From assembly GCF_963678635.1 (NCBI RefSeq), contig NC_087067.1, positions 41,442,696 to 41,506,695 of the forward strand: a stretch of 64,000 nt of DNA, read 5' to 3'. The stretch comes from Symsagittifera roscoffensis. Taxonomy: Eukaryota; Xenacoelomorpha; Acoela; Convolutidae. Numbering within the stretch: position 1 is the stretch's first letter; each line of letters opens with the position of its first letter. The notes under the pieces are model-generated. The model did not search any database, had not been told where the DNA came from, and saw nothing but the letters and a program-made list of their open reading frames with translations. Of this stretch, positions 34,923 through 48,493 are shown one piece after another. The position numbers and the translations under genes were made by a program.

Positions 34923-35039
34923 AAGGGACAATTTTTCTAATTTTTTCATTTTTAGTTTTTTGGAATTGAAATTGACGCCAATGCAGTCAATTTCAATTCC
35001 AAAAAACTAAAAATGAAAAAATTAGAAAAATTGTCCCTT
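34923..35039. repeat. Perfect 54-bp inverted repeat with 9-nt loop
   Basis: Bases 34923-34976 and 34986-35039 are exact reverse complements over 54 bases, separated by GCCAATGCA. The sequence is AT-rich and non-coding. Either it is very young, or it is kept identical, or it is an artefact of library preparation or assembly. Confidence 0.9.
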
Positions 35040-36090
35040 TAACTGTAAGACTTCTAACTCTTTGACGAAAAAAATTGAAATGAACTTCCAAATTTTAGGA
35101 AAAACTAAGTTAAACTTGAGAGTTTAGCTCGCACTTACTTTTTCGTTAATTTTTCAAAAAAAAACTAGTTAGATGTGATAGTAAAAAGAAGTTGATCATA
35201 AAAATGAGCTGCCAGTTTTGATCAATTTTTGCTTGCTGATTGGAATTTTTATGGGGTTTTGACATTTTTTTCTTGTCTTAGAAATAGGCGTATATGTGCA
35301 AAGTTTTTCGGAAAATATCTTCCGTTCTTTTTTTGTTAAATATTTTTGTTTCATATTTTTGCAATAGAATCTTGGGGTCTAGGAATATATCTTGCTGGTA
35401 GACTTAAGCTCTGAAGCAACTTTCAGACAAACACATGCTAAAAGAATATAAAAAATTGTAAGCAGATTAACTTTAAAAAATCAAAATTGAACAAATATAA
35501 CATGCAATTTCGACTTTCAGGCAGCTTTGATTCTTAATTTCATGTCTGAAACACTCATAAATAATATAAAAAAAATTGGAAGTTTGTCAATTGTTTTTTG
35601 CTGTCAAAACGAACAGGTTTAACTTGTTAACTAATTTCTTGCAAAATTGTTGACCGAAGAAGTATTGCAAAAAGTTTGATACTTGCTTATGTGAAGTGTT
35701 CAAATTTTGAATTGATTCCATAGGTAAATAAAGTTTGCTAAATTAAAATAATTCCTGTCAGATAGAATAAATCAAATAGTTCTGTTTGCCAACTTCGTTA
35801 GAGTTAAAACCAACTTGGTTTTTTGCTCTTTTTATTATCAAAATGAGTTGAGCCTTTTATGAAGTATAAAAGAATTAGAGACCTTTTTTGAATTTTTTTA
35901 GCTACAACAATTTGCAACTTCTTCAACCTGGAACAGTAGATAGCTAAAGAATATACCCTGAATTGATTGAATATGCAAGACATCTCTACTAAATTGAAAC
36001 CAGTACTGTCAGACATAAAAACTACATTGTGATTTGTACTAACAAAAAATGTTCAAGATTTGCTCTTAATCAAACTTCAAGTCGATAATT

Positions 36091-36127
36091 AAATGCGATA
36101 AAATTTTGTCTTGATTTTATCGCATTT
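36091..36127. repeat. Short hairpin, 14-bp arms
   Basis: AAATGCGATAAAAT and ATTTTATCGCATTT are perfect inverted repeats separated by 9 bases. No associated ORF. No function is assigned. Confidence 0.55.
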
Positions 36128-38741
36128 TTGAGACTTTTAGTTTAAGCTAGGTCTCGCAACAAAACAAAACACGCAAATGGAGCCGAGGATTAAAAACCTC
36201 ATGCTAAAATTTTGACTGCAAATCAAAAGTGTTCCAAAAAAAATTCGTTTTGTTCAGCGTGAAAACTCAATTAACTGACAAAATTATTTATAATTTTTAA
36301 TAAGCAGAATGTTTTGGAGTTATTAATGAGGACTTGAAGTTCTTAATAAAGAACAAGCTTTGAAAAAATGCAATCATTTTGGATTGGTTTTTTGACACTT
36401 CTAACGCAATTTTAAAAACTCGTTTGCAATTTCAACGCTTTTTCACGGACTCAACTTTTCTGAACTAATATTTTACCTTAAAAATGGGCCAATTTGACTT
36501 TTTTAAGTGATTCGAAATTACGGCGGAGTAACCAAATAATTGATGAAAAAATTATATCATAAAAAACCTAGTAGACAGCCCAACATAGTTTTCAAATACA
36601 ACTTTCAGAAATATATATAAGTTCATTTTTCAATAATAAAAAAATCGTTCGCTGAAAACAAATTACACATAATTTACGCATTTTTTGGAAATTTTATCAG
36701 TTAGAACTTAGTAGGGTTGTCTAGGAGATATATTTTAATATAACTTTCTCATCAATTGGTTGTTTATTTTCCGCGTCATTCTTAATTAAACAAGAAACGA
36801 CCAATTGACCCAATTTTGGGGAAAATTTTTTGCTGTGAGTTTTGGGGAAAAAATCAAACGATATCACCAAAATTACACCAACTTGAAACTTTTGAATTTT
36901 TACCATGTTTTGTCTAATCCTAGCCCATGTTGAGAAAAACGCGTTTGAAATTTGAATTTTCTTTCGTTGAGTTTCATTCAAATCAGCACTACATAAAGAG
37001 GTCATTTTTTGAGCATAACTTCAAGCCCTTAGCTTCAAAGACAGTTTTCATTCAATGACGATCTGATATGCAATTTTTCAAAGGAAAAGAACGGATAAAA
37101 CGCCCGCAAAAATGCAAACTCGAAACTTTAAAGAACTATTTCTCATGAGTTTTAGCTTAAATGTCAGTTATTTCAAAAATTAGAGACGTTGTCCGACAAA
37201 AATGTTTAAAATTTTAATTTGTAGCAAAAAACTCGGACAGACAAAATTAATTAAAAAGAGCATTCGACCTACTGTGGAAAAAATTGGCATGCAAATATAA
37301 ATTATCAGACCGAATTGTCCAAATTTGCGCAAGTTTGTCCGAAAAAAAAACGAAATTGCACGCAAAAATCTTTCAGATTGAGACGATTGCTCCTTTTAAT
37401 TAATTATCTCTGTCCGAAATTTTCGCAATTTTCAATATATGGTTGCTTAATACCAAATTGTTTGTTGGCAACATCGATAACCTAGAGCAACTTAATCGGT
37501 CGTTATAGGTTATTTAGCTTTTGTAGTTAGATTTTTTGCACAAATCTACGGGAAACTAAAATTGGACGTCAAAATGACAAGGTTTAAGTTAATTAATTTC
37601 GTTCATATTCGTTGACCGAAACGGATATTGCAAAATTTGGAATTAACTATAAAACTGTGTCAAAAATCTTACTTTCAAATCGCTGCCTTCTTACCGATAC
37701 AGATGCTCAAGGTCACCGATATTGCCAATAGTTTGACCTTAACTGTGTTCTGTCTGATCGAAATTTTGTCTAGTCTGGCCGATAAAAAAGCTCAAGAACA
37801 ACCAATCTGCCATTGCCATTATTTTGGATTAACTGGATTTCTGTCTGAAAAAAACGGCAACCGCTTTATTGTCGTTTTTACGGTTGTCAATTTTTTTTTT
37901 TGCAAATATCAATGTACAAGTAAATTCTTCTCACTACCGAGTCACAGCACCTTTTCCCTCAATTCTGGCAGAAACGTAATTTTTGGTGGAAAAACTTGGT
38001 TGAGGATGTTTCCAAAAAATCCGCATTGTTTCATCATAGTTTTTTTTTCAAAATGTACTTACCAATTGAAATCGGCAGTTTCGGCGAAACGAATTTGATG
38101 AGCAATAATCCAATTTTAATAATGAAAAATTGACAAACAATAACAAAATATTAAAAGTAATATCAGTTCAACTCAGCTAAAGCTTCGCTTGTGAACAGAA
38201 GGCTGTTCAAATTCATTTAGTCTCGGATAGAAACTTTATTATAGATTTGTTGAAACGTGTTTTAGTCTGCGAATAAAATCGATGGTTTGTTAACAAAACT
38301 AAAACTTCATTTAAAGTTTACATTAGTGATGGTTTGAGAGAAAAGCATTTAAAACCATAGTTTGCTTATTTTCGTACGTTTTATGCTCTGATTCAAACAC
38401 GAAATAAAACCTCTTTGCATTTAAAGTCATAGTTTATATTTGTTGTGCCATTACGCGAATTTAGCCCAAATACCGCAAAATTGCAATTGATTCAAAACCT
38501 CAAACAAACAAAACCCTGGAGTTATAAATAGGATATTAAAAGTATTCAGTTTCTATTTGCTGAAATTGTTATACCTGCAAACTCGTCAAACCTTATCTTT
38601 ACAAAAAATCAAAAATTTGTGAATCGGAATTGATTATTAACAACGATCTAATAAATATTTTGGGAAAACATCCTTTTTATTAGGCTAGTTTTTGAGGTTT
38701 AGTTAAATAGTTTCAGAACCAAATAATAAGTTATTGTCGCA

Positions 38742-40950
38742 ATGGCATCCAACTTGTCGCTTCGAGGCTTCTTTGGTCCTGACAACTTCTTCATCGTAGG
38801 TAAGAATCATTGGCGGATTTAAGAGGAAAGTGCGGGGCAATTCAACCCCCAAACCAGCCAAAAGGGAAACCATTGGTACTAATTTATTACGACAGTACCA
38901 ATGGACTTTTTTCCATTATTTTTCTATTTTCGGCCCACCGACCCTAGTTTTTTTTAAAAAAAGGTTTTAATACTAGATTTCGCGCCTGATAAGAATTGTT
39001 TTCAAAGGTGCGAAAAACAGGTTAGCGCAGCTTGAGTGATGAGGCCATATCAGTCCAAATAGCCAAAAAATTCTGGTAAATTCTTAATCAGGGTAACAAT
39101 AGCCCGAGCTTAACAGCACGTATGTTTTACACTCTCCCTTGTGGATAACTGGTCTGAATTGCTGTCTAATTAAGTAATAAACAATTGACCAATTTCTTGA
39201 ATGTAACATGAGTTTTTAAATGCGCCTTATAGACCCGATCGCTGATTTTAAATTACATGCATTTTGTGTTTTTTTTCTCTCTTGAGAGATATTGCTTCGC
39301 CTTCAAACAGCAAACAGGGAATATGGTGGGACTAGAATCACAGACCTTTAGATTGAGAGGCGCAGACTTAAGCCATCTCTATAACGTTCAGAGAGAAAGA
39401 CGCAAATGATAACCCGGTTTCAAGTCGGCGACTAATTTTTCCTTCTTGTCGATAGCGTCGATTTTAATTCGCGGCCAAAAATCAATAGTTTGGTCCGGGC
39501 TTAAAGTCGCGGATAAAATTAGTTTCGAAAATTAGTCGCGGATCGAAAAATTGAAAAGATTTATTGCAGGTCTGTTCGTGACTCTGTGTGCTCTGGTGGC
39601 TGGTGGCTTCAGCCAGTACAAGGACTGGTTCTCAGTCCGCACCCCAAGGGAGCCCTCGTTCAGTGTGTGGCATGTATGCTACAATGGCAACTGGGGTGTC
39701 TGTGTCGACCCAAGTAAGCTCACAAATCTTTTCACAACTTCAAACTCTTTTCACATTAGTTCAAAACATTTGGATCAATTAATTTGCCTTAAAAGCAATT
39801 TTGCCTTCATCAAAAGTTTACCTCGTCAAATTTTTGTTCATTAAAGAAAGACCACAGATTAAAAAGAGAGCGGCTTTCTGTAGCGCTTTGTTGAAATTAC
39901 TATTTTGCTTCGCTTCAAATTTATCTTCAAGAAAATTTTGTGATATTTATGTGATAATATCAGGTGCCTGCATAGCTTGGCAACTGATATAAACTATAGA
40001 TCTGCTCATTATTTAATGGCTTTTCGCTTCGGTTTCAGTGTCCTTGGACAACCAGTACGACTACGGACCCGCGGTCATTTCTTCTAGAATATTCCTGCTG
40101 CTGTCAATCACCACCCTCCTCTTCCTCTCCATCCTCGCGTCTGGCTCCCTCTGGGGCTCGCCCAAAATAAACTCGGTCAGCCCTGTCATCTTCGTCGTCT
40201 TGTGCGTACTGGCCCGTGAGTGAATTATCTAACATCATCTATCCAGTCACCTAAAAAAGGTCGATAAAATTTTCGAATTTTTTTTTAAAAATCCGCCCGC
40301 CTAAAGAAAAACTTAGATCTTGCACTGTATCCGGATAAAACCGGCAACTTTATAACCGAGAGTTAAGTACTATTCCAATTTTTGTCGGAATGTAGTCATT
40401 TAGGAAACTGGCTGAGTTGTCTGTGGCTGAATTCTCGGTTTATTTCTGGTCGAATTGTCCGAATTTCAAAAAGCTGAATTGTCTTTAAAAGTCATGCATG
40501 AGATCATGCATTTTTTTCTAATTGGAAGTATTTATTGAAAAAGTTTGGGAGCCTAATAAAAAACTAAAACAATGATTGACCGACGGTGAATAATATTTGT
40601 GACCGTGCAGTACGAATCTGCAATTGATCTGCAATTGTTTTATGAATATTTATGAATCAAACAGCGATCAATCACAATAGATTTTTAAAAGTATGATTTT
40701 TTTTGTTTCAGTTGTGTTCCAAACTCTTGGAAACTCCATCTTCGAAGGGGCAGTTCGACTCCGAGTCACGGGATACGTCACTCCGTACGGGATGCCACGA
40801 ATTGATTCGGACTTCGGGTGGGCCGGCTACAGCGCCTGGTTGTCGTTCCTCCTCACAATCGTCAGCACTGGAATATATGGAAGCTATTCGTTTTGTGCCC
40901 AACGAACCATGGACGAGATGGAAAAACTGGGCGACCATGACGAGGAGTAA
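38742..40950 (+). CDS. Claudin-like four-pass membrane protein, gene B (205 aa, four exons)
   Basis: Exons 38742-38799, 39570-39713, 40039-40215 and 40712-40950 join in frame, all introns phase 1 and GT-AG. Features: TM1 at about residues 15-33, loop 1 with WHVCYNGNWGVC (53-64), TM2 79-103, TM3 115-137, TM4 163-186, and an acidic tail ending EKLGDHDEE. Shared with gene A: W-H-V-C-Y-x-G-x-W-x2-C, the FEGAVRLRV block after TM3, and GYSAW/GFSAW before TM4. The genes are same-strand paralogues 9 kb apart and probably arose by duplication; intron phase differs only at the second intron. No PDZ-binding C-terminus of the YV type is present. Confidence 0.8.
39390..39560. repeat. Small inverted-repeat patch just before gene B exon 2
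   Basis: GCGACTAATTTTT near 39,430 and AAAATTAGTCGCG near 39,530 are inverted copies, with GTCGCGG-type words between. The patch ends within about 30 bases of the exon 2 acceptor and may supply part of it. Confidence 0.4.
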
Positions 40951-41570
40951 AATCAGGAGAAATTGACATGTGAAATGGTTTCATGCGATCATATCGCTTC
41001 TATTGTTTCATCTCATTGTTTCGAAAAGTTTCAAAATGGACAAATGTGATTAAATCAACTTGCAAAATCAAATTTTCAAGTTTCCGAACTGATCATTTTA
41101 ACATTTCTACACGTTTTTATAGCTTTGACCCTTAATTTTATGTTCAAAATTTTAAAATTTTTGTTTTGTAACTAACTTCTCTAAGTGTACAATATGAGCC
41201 CTTTTTTAATCTATGAGGTTAATTTTGCCATCAGTTGAAATCATTGAAACAAATTGACGTTCTTGTTTGTATATTTTGGCTGAGTTAAATTCATGTTAGC
41301 ATCACAATAAATTGGAATTCAAGTCTATTTTTTTTCATACCAACTGTCTTCAAACCAACTTAGCTGGCGAATATTATGATGAGACTAGTCTATGTAATTT
41401 GTGGAAGCACAATATTGGGCAATAAGGTTTAACAAGCCTATAAAACTGTTAAATCAGTATAGTCCGCTCGCAAAATAATTCAGGATTCCAGAGTAATTTG
41501 TTTGCAACATAGTCCAGAATAATTTCAAGTGCCCCAATCAGAACATCGACGCACTGATGTCAATTTAAAA

Positions 41571-44500
41571 ACAAGACTGCTCGTATCAGGGAGAAGCCCT
41601 GAATGTTCCGACTGTCTTTGAAGGTCTATGAAGCAGTAATAACACAAAAAAAATTAAATGTAATAAAATGAAACGAAATTTTTTGTTTTTTAATTTGAGA
41701 TTTTTTGTAGAAATCATCTCTCCACACGCCATATTAAGTACAAACTGATACATTTCGCTCCTATATAGTAACAAATCAATTATGCCAAATAAACTTCCTT
41801 CAAGTAATTTGGAACGATTTCTAAGACGGATTAAATATCCACTTACGCGTTAATAGCGCGAAATATATCACGCGGTAATTGTCCCAAATTCACCAAAACG
41901 GCACTCTTTAAACCCACATAACTTTACAAAAAATGATTAAAGGTGAAATATCTTTTAAATTTTAAGCTCAGGGAACAATATTTTTTGAGTAATGAAAAAA
42001 ATTCCTTCAAAAAATCACCCCGAGCACAAATAGTCCGTTACTGTCGGTGCGAAAGTCAGAACAACAAGACTGCTCGTATCAAGACGAAACCCTAAATGTT
42101 TCGACTGCCTTTTATGGTCTACAGAGCAGTAATGACATGAAAAAATGAAGGTCATAAAATAGTTTCTTTCCACCAATTAAGAACGATTTCTAAGACGGAT
42201 TGAATCTCCGCTTGCGCGTTAATAGCGCGAAATACATCGCGCGCTAATTGTTCCAAATTGGCCCAAATGGCAATATCCAAGCACCCATAACTTTACAATA
42301 AATGATCACAGGCAAAATATTTTTTCAATTGTAAGCCAAGGACAACACTACTTTTTCAATGATAAATAAAATGTCCGTTAAAAATTCGTCTGAAAAAAAT
42401 CACCCCGAGCACAAATATTCCGTTACCTTTGTTACGAAAGTCGGAACAATGTTGTATTTATATAAACGTTTTTGGTAAAACTCTACATGATTGAAAACTG
42501 ACAATTTAATGCGTGTTTGGATCTGGGGTGGCATTTCCGTCTTTAGCATTCCAAAAAGGAATTATGGTTTTGTAAACAGTCATCTTTGCTCTCTATAGTA
42601 CTCAATACACTTGCTAATTGACGATAAATTTAGCTCAGTTAGTTTTCCGTCAATACGAATTTGTCGACATCAGTTAAAAAGCAATTGGAGGAAATATTGA
42701 GAATTTTGGAAAAAAAAAACATTTTCATTTTTTTCCCTTGCGCTTTGTTATGTACTAAGTGATTTATTTAGTTTCTTTGACATAATGGTTGTTTCTATTT
42801 TATCACTTCAGTCAATTTTGGACAAATTGTGAACCGGCTTAAACATCTGGTTCAGATAAGATTGTTTATGCGTTAAAGCAAACAAGACTGCTTCTATGTT
42901 GGGGCAAACTTGTGAATGTTCCGACTGACCCAAATTAATTGGTCTGGAATAGATATTGTTTAGAAGCAAGTTGTTAGCTAAATTTTTTGGACAGACAAAG
43001 GACAATATGAAAGGCTAAAAACTGAGTTGAATGAAAAAGACCAATTAGTTTGCCTTAGTTTTATTTGGAACGGTTATGAGCTTTGAGTTTAAGTCGAGAA
43101 GTTTTGTTAGCAAATTTAAGAATCTTAGAAAATAGGAATTAAAGTATATTGAGCGTTCGGCACTTTTGAACAAATTTTAATTTCTTGGTATTTGTATTTT
43201 GGCACTTGTGTTGCTGCCCCGCCAAATATAAAATCAACATAATCTTTCAGATACGACTGACTTGTCCCGAGAAAAAAAACACAAATAGTTCACGTTTTTG
43301 AACTAATTGGTTTTTTCAGTAATACCTAATTTATAAAAATGAAAAAGAACATTGTGGATGCGAAATTGATCAACATTACTATAACCTGCTGATACTTAAG
43401 GTAGAATATTTACATAATATAAACCAAGGCAAAAAATTAAAATTAATTTACACTCAAAAGGAAACTTTTATCTCTTTTCTCAAACTTGGAGCCAAATTCG
43501 TTTTAGTGGTCTTTTACTTGCCTTTTATTCTTTTGAAAGTTGATTCCTTACTCAAAGTATCAACCCTGCTTTTTAAAAACAAACTTGATACAAAATTGTA
43601 AGGAAAACTTCTGCTTATTCTTTTTTTCATCAATTAGAGATGTCAACAAAAGAGCACAAAAATTGAAAAGTTAAAAATTCATAAAAAAAACATTTTGCAG
43701 CTTTTGCATTCAAGTTGACATTTTATTCACTAAAAACGACTCAAAATTAGTTTTTTTATAATTTGAGCCAAAATTAAAGCGATTTAATTTGATTGGCTAG
43801 TTGGCCAATCAAACTAAAACAACATGATCACACAATTTAATCAACATTTGGAACAGATACAAATAAAAGCCAATGATACCAAAAAATTGGAATACCAATT
43901 TAGAACGATTTCGAAGACGGAATAAATTTCCGCTTACGCGTTAATAGCGCGGATTACATCACACGTTAATTGTCCCAAATTGGCCAAAATGACAATCTCT
44001 AAACCCCCATAACTTTACAAAAAAACGATCACAGGTTAAATATTTTTTCAATTGTACGCCAAGGACAACAATACTTTTTGAATGATACATAAAAATTCCT
44101 TCAAAAATGGCTGGTTAAAAGTTCGAAATTCCTCAAAAAAAATCACCCCGAGCACAAACATTCCGTTTTTATTTGTTACGAAAGTCGGAACAAAACATAA
44201 TATTGTCCAAATGTTATTAATAAAACTCTAGGTGTTTGAAAACTGCCAATTTACTGCGTTTTTGGGTCTGGCGTAGCATTTCCGTCTTTATCATTCCAAA
44301 AAAGAATTAAGGTTGGTTAAACAGTCATTTTTGCTCTCTATAGAACTCGAATACGCTTGCTAATTGACAATAACTTTAGTTCAATTAATTTTCCGTCAGT
44401 AAAAATTGACGAAACCAGTTTAAAAGCAATTGGAGGAAGTATTTGAATTTTTGAAATTTTTGAATTTTGGAGAGTTTTGGAAAGAAAACTTTTTAATTTT

Positions 44501-45050
44501 TCTTTTATTTTCCCCTTGAGCTTTAATATGTAAAAATGATTTATTAGCTTTTTTGACTTAGCAGTTGGTTCAATTTTTTCAATTCAGTCGAATTTGGACA
44601 ATTTGTGAACCGGCTTAAATATCCGATTCAGATGAAAATCCTTCATGCGTTAAAGAAAACAAGGCTGCTCCTATGTTGGGGCAAACTTGTGAATGGTCCG
44701 ACTGGCCCGAATTAATTGATGTGGAATAAATTTTGTTTGGAAGCTAGCTTGTTAGCTATATTTTTTGGACAGACAAAGGACAATATGAAAGGCTAAAAAC
44801 TGAGTTGAATAAAAAGACCAATTAGTTTGCCTTTGTTTTGTTTGGAACCATTATGAGCTTTGAGTTTAGGTCGAGCAGTTTCATTAGCAAGTTTCGAAAC
44901 TTTAGAAAATCGAAACTAAAGTATATTGAGCGTTAATTGTCCCAAAATGATCAAATTGGCAGTTTTCAAATCTCATATGTTTACAAAAATCATAACAAGT
45001 CAAAAAGTTCATCAGTGCTAAATTGAAAATGGATTCAACAGTGCCGAAAA
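41571..45050 (+). repeat. Array of related MITE-like elements
   Basis: Copies begin near 41,571, 42,063, 42,887 and 44,655 with ACAAG(A/G)CTGCT and GAATG(T/G)TCCGACT. They share GAACGATTTC(T/G)AAGACGGA, TTACGCGTTAATAGCGCG, CCCAAATTGGCC and CACCCCGAGCACAAA, and end in CGAAAGTCGGAAC (about 42,450 and 44,193). Start and end words are partly inverted (TGTTCCGACT / AGTCGGAACA), which suggests terminal inverted repeats. A segment of about 1 kb (42,177-43,160) is repeated at 43,900-44,940. No coding sequence. A further copy sits in GAS2-like intron 1. Confidence 0.6.
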
Positions 45051-45562
45051 CAGATTTTTTCTAATTTTCATTTCTGTTTGAATTTTTGGTAATTTTGCAT
45101 GAATATGGTTTTGTTTTAGAGCAACAACGAGAAAAAGCTGACAGTTTGCTTTGTTCAGAAAAACTTATGGGGGAAATGAGGAAAAGTTTGTTTGTTCAAA
45201 AAGCAACAGCAATTAAAATGGCCAATTGTGTCTTTTCAGCTTCAGTGCTTTTAAATTGAATTACATATCAGTGATTTGGAATGAGTAAAAACAGTATTAA
45301 AAACAATTTTCGGGTCTGTTGAACAACGTTTTTGAAACATGGTCATGTATATTTTCCAGTTGAGTCGCTCGCTAGTTAATGATGAACGGAGTGAAAGCTG
45401 TTTTCTCAATCAGAGTGCATTTTGCCGTAAGCTGAAATGAAATGGAATTCCATTTCGGCTGAAAAAAAATCCAGTCATTTGAGATAATTTTGAAGTGTAG
45501 CATTGACTAGTAAAGAAGACTAGCCTACTTTTAATGCCGTCTGAAGGACTATTGAATCATCA

Positions 45563-48493
45563 TTGAACTATTCATGGCATCTCTGCATTTTTCCTGGCAC
45601 AGTTCTGGCTGTTTCTGGGCTGTACACAACGCCGATGCCAATACTTCTCATGACGCCCGATGCCTTCTCAAAATCACCTTCAGAAAAAAAAGATAAGCAC
45701 TATCTTCAGATATGCAACCTTAAAAATATCCTAACGACGTCACCAAATAGTTCTAGTCCGAACGCTAGTCCTAACACAAAAGGACAAAAGGAATCAGAGC
45801 TCATATTGATTTTGTGGCTAAGTCTATTCCAATCGATACACAGGACTTGATTATTAGTTCAATTATCTCGGCTGATTGTGACACAAAGGAGCTCCCCAAA
45901 GACCGGGGGTCTTTCTGTAAGAATAACTCTCAGTAATGAGAAAGTATAAAGAAGTTGACCTCAAAACAGTCATTTTCCAGGATGGCACATACACCCTGAC
46001 CAGAGAACAAAAATTATTCGATGAGCTGTTTGCAGAGTTTTGAGCGTCCATTACTGAATTAGAGCACAAGTTCAAGCGTGGAACTATTAACATTTGTCAA
46101 ATTCCTGCTGTTAATTTAGGACCTGGTTCAAGAAGTAGCAGAGGAATAACTGAGTTAAGCAAACCTATTGCAAACAATTTCATGAAGAAAATGTCAACTT
46201 GATCAAATTTTGAAAAAAAATCTTCGGATTGACAAATTTGAGTCAGTTTTCTATGATTCAGTACATTTGCTTAGATCCGTAAGTACTTTGAAGATTGCCA
46301 TAATGGAAAAGGTGCTACCAGTATCAAGTTTATCGCCTCGAATCAAGTCACTCAAGCCTTCTAATTTTAGGTGACCAGTGCAACCTCAGAGGAGCCGCAA
46401 GAAACGTAGCTCACCTTCAAACATGATTATTCAAACTTCACAAACAACCAAACTTAAAGTTATATGAACAAAAATGGCCATAATTGTGAATTACGCAACA
46501 AATAGTATCCTTACTAATGAAAGATTTAGCGTTTCTGTGCCCAACGAGTGCTGAGTTTATTTGTTTTTGAATACTGATTGGTTTTTTTAGGACTTTCCTT
46601 ATTGTTTTCCTAGTTTCTGAGATAAGACTTAATGAGAATACTTCAAAAATTGTGCAAATACGGCGCCTACTAAATCAATATCAAAGCTCAAAGGTAGGTA
46701 CACAGCTTGTATCTTCAGTGCAGTTTTTTATCCCTTTTACAGATTGCAGTATCGCAAACCTTGCTCCTTCTGTTCAAAGTAAACCCAAGCCCAGTCATGA
46801 CTTATGAGAATCTCGAAAGTATTGCAACACAAAACCATGAGTACATCAAATTTCTAACTCTCAACTGCAAAAGCCTAAAAACTTGCTGAAATACATTTCC
46901 TTTCAGAGGTATTGTTTCAAACCCTACAAATGGTCTCACTGAAACTTAGCCGGATGAAACATGCGATCATCTCGTACTGTGTGTCAACCCATATCATGTT
47001 TCGATGTGACCAAAATGAAACATGCTTTAGTCAAAACTCAGGAAGGAGTACACTTCTTCTTGAACAGAGAAAACTGCCTTAATTCGAATTATACGTCCCA
47101 AAAAAGTCTACTCCTAAGAATCGGGAAGACTTATTATCTTAAATCCCTCCCACTTTGAAGGCATCTGCGTAGACTTTTGACCAATCAAATCAGAGCAATC
47201 AAAAAAGCAGGCAATAGCTCTTTCTTACTATCCACACAAGCAGTTCAAACAACTTTTTCCAGATGACACATTGGTAAAATTGACTATGTGGCTGCGGAAG
47301 GCAGAAATTATCCTTGAAGATCTCAACATCAATTATTTGAAAGAACCAAAAACCAAATTTCTCAGCGATTTGATTAAACCATATAATTAATCCGTAGAAA
47401 AAAAAACACTGCCAACATATAACTCGACACATACCAGATCTCTCTTGGATTATTTTATCACAAACAAATCTCGTTGTAATGTAACTCCTGTAGCTGAAGC
47501 ACCATTCAATACGGACCATCTAATTACAATGTGCACTATTAAAGTCAGAAAAACAGCGAAAACTGCCATAAATCGAATTTTGAAGTTCAACAAGTAAAGT
47601 TACAAAAAAAAGTTTTTTTTTGAGATTCTGAACAAAACCCATGATTTCTCATATACCAGAACAAACAGTTGCAATTTTATGACTTAAATTTGAACAAAAA
47701 ATAACAGAAATTTTAAGCATTCAAGCACCAATTGAAAAGAAATTTATCCTTAATAAGCCACCACTTTAATTATCTAAAAAAATTATGAACTCAATAGACG
47801 AATCATTGAGACTGAAAACACAAATTGCACTAAGAAATTATCAATCTTCACAAACTGCCTTAGATTATGAAACCTGTAAGCGCGCGAGAAATAGATGCAA
47901 CAGTCTTCTAAAAATTTTATACAACAGTGAGATGAAAGCAAACTATTCAAACTTGTTCCAAAAAGCAATGCAACTTCAAAAACTCCAAATACAGTGAAGC
48001 AAACTATACAAAAAAATGAATAGTGGAACTCATTTGATTATTCAATCAATGATAAGTAAAAGAAGGCTGATGTGTTTATTTACAAGTTTTTTAACATAGG
48101 CGTCTATAAAAACACACTTTCTCCAATTTCAATGAACACCAAACCTACTGCTCTGAGAACTGAAACCAGGTCTTTTTGCTTCTAATAGATAAGCCTTTAC
48201 GGTGTGCACATTATAAACCCTATTTTAACTTTGATAATAAACGAAAGTATCTCGAAAGTTGAATTTTTACGAAGCTTGAAAAAAGCACATGTTGTTACCA
48301 TATTCAAAAAAGGCGATATAGCCAATCACCTCAATTACCGGCCAATTTTCATAACACTACTTGTCTCTAAATTATCTGAAAAAAAAACTTCAAGTTAAGC
48401 AAACTAATTTTCGTTTGATAATAAGATCCTAAGACCCAAAAAATTTGGTTTTAGGCACTGTTGTTCGTCCAATGATGCTCGTCTGAACACAAC
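45563..48493 (+). pseudogene. LINE retrotransposon, 5' part (endonuclease and start of RT), decayed
   Basis: IKFLTLNCKSLK at about 46,845 is an APE-type endonuclease start. TLPTYNSTHTRSLLDYFITN with a following DHL block (47,405-47,520) is its C-terminal part. RT follows at 48,204-48,398 with LKKAHVVTIFKKGD...NYRPI, the typical LINE RT opening, and FGFR at about 48,452. Many stops and frame changes show age. The sequence before 46.8 kb (frames at 45,563 and 46,1xx) may be ORF1 but is not recognisable. The element is cut at 48,493 by the Polinton-like insertion and resumes at 63,005. Confidence 0.75.
48488..48493. repeat. Target-site duplication CACAAC, left
   Basis: CACAAC stands directly before the AG of the left terminal repeat and again directly after the right terminus (62,999-63,004). 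A 6-bp duplication is what Polinton/Maverick integrases generate. Confidence 0.85.

Larger units (their letters stand above)
33300..38100. repeat. Degenerate long tandem-like repeats
   Basis: Related word series recur in the same order: GTTGACCGAA (34,560; 35,650; 37,612), GTCAATTG after TTGGAA (33,390; 35,590) and CTGCCA/CTGTCAACC-like blocks (33,557; 34,682; 35,788). Spacing is about 1.1 kb or multiples. The copies are strongly diverged, so the unit boundary is uncertain. Confidence 0.35.
29594..38741. other. Intergenic repeats between the two claudin-like genes
   Basis: About 9 kb with no supportable gene. It contains two MITE-like elements (about 31,977-32,440 and 32,499-32,915), a short tandem duplication near 34,050-34,240, a GAAGC microsatellite near 34,728, a perfect 54-bp hairpin (34,923-35,039), a 14-bp-arm hairpin (36,091-36,127) and degenerate repeats from 33.3 to 38.1 kb. 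The 156-codon frame at 37,628-38,098 lies in that degenerate repeat family and is not taken as a gene. Confidence 0.55.

Noticed and set aside
37628-38098. 156-codon plus-strand ORF
   Set aside because: It lies in a degenerate repeat family, has no recognised domain and no paralogue or splice context.
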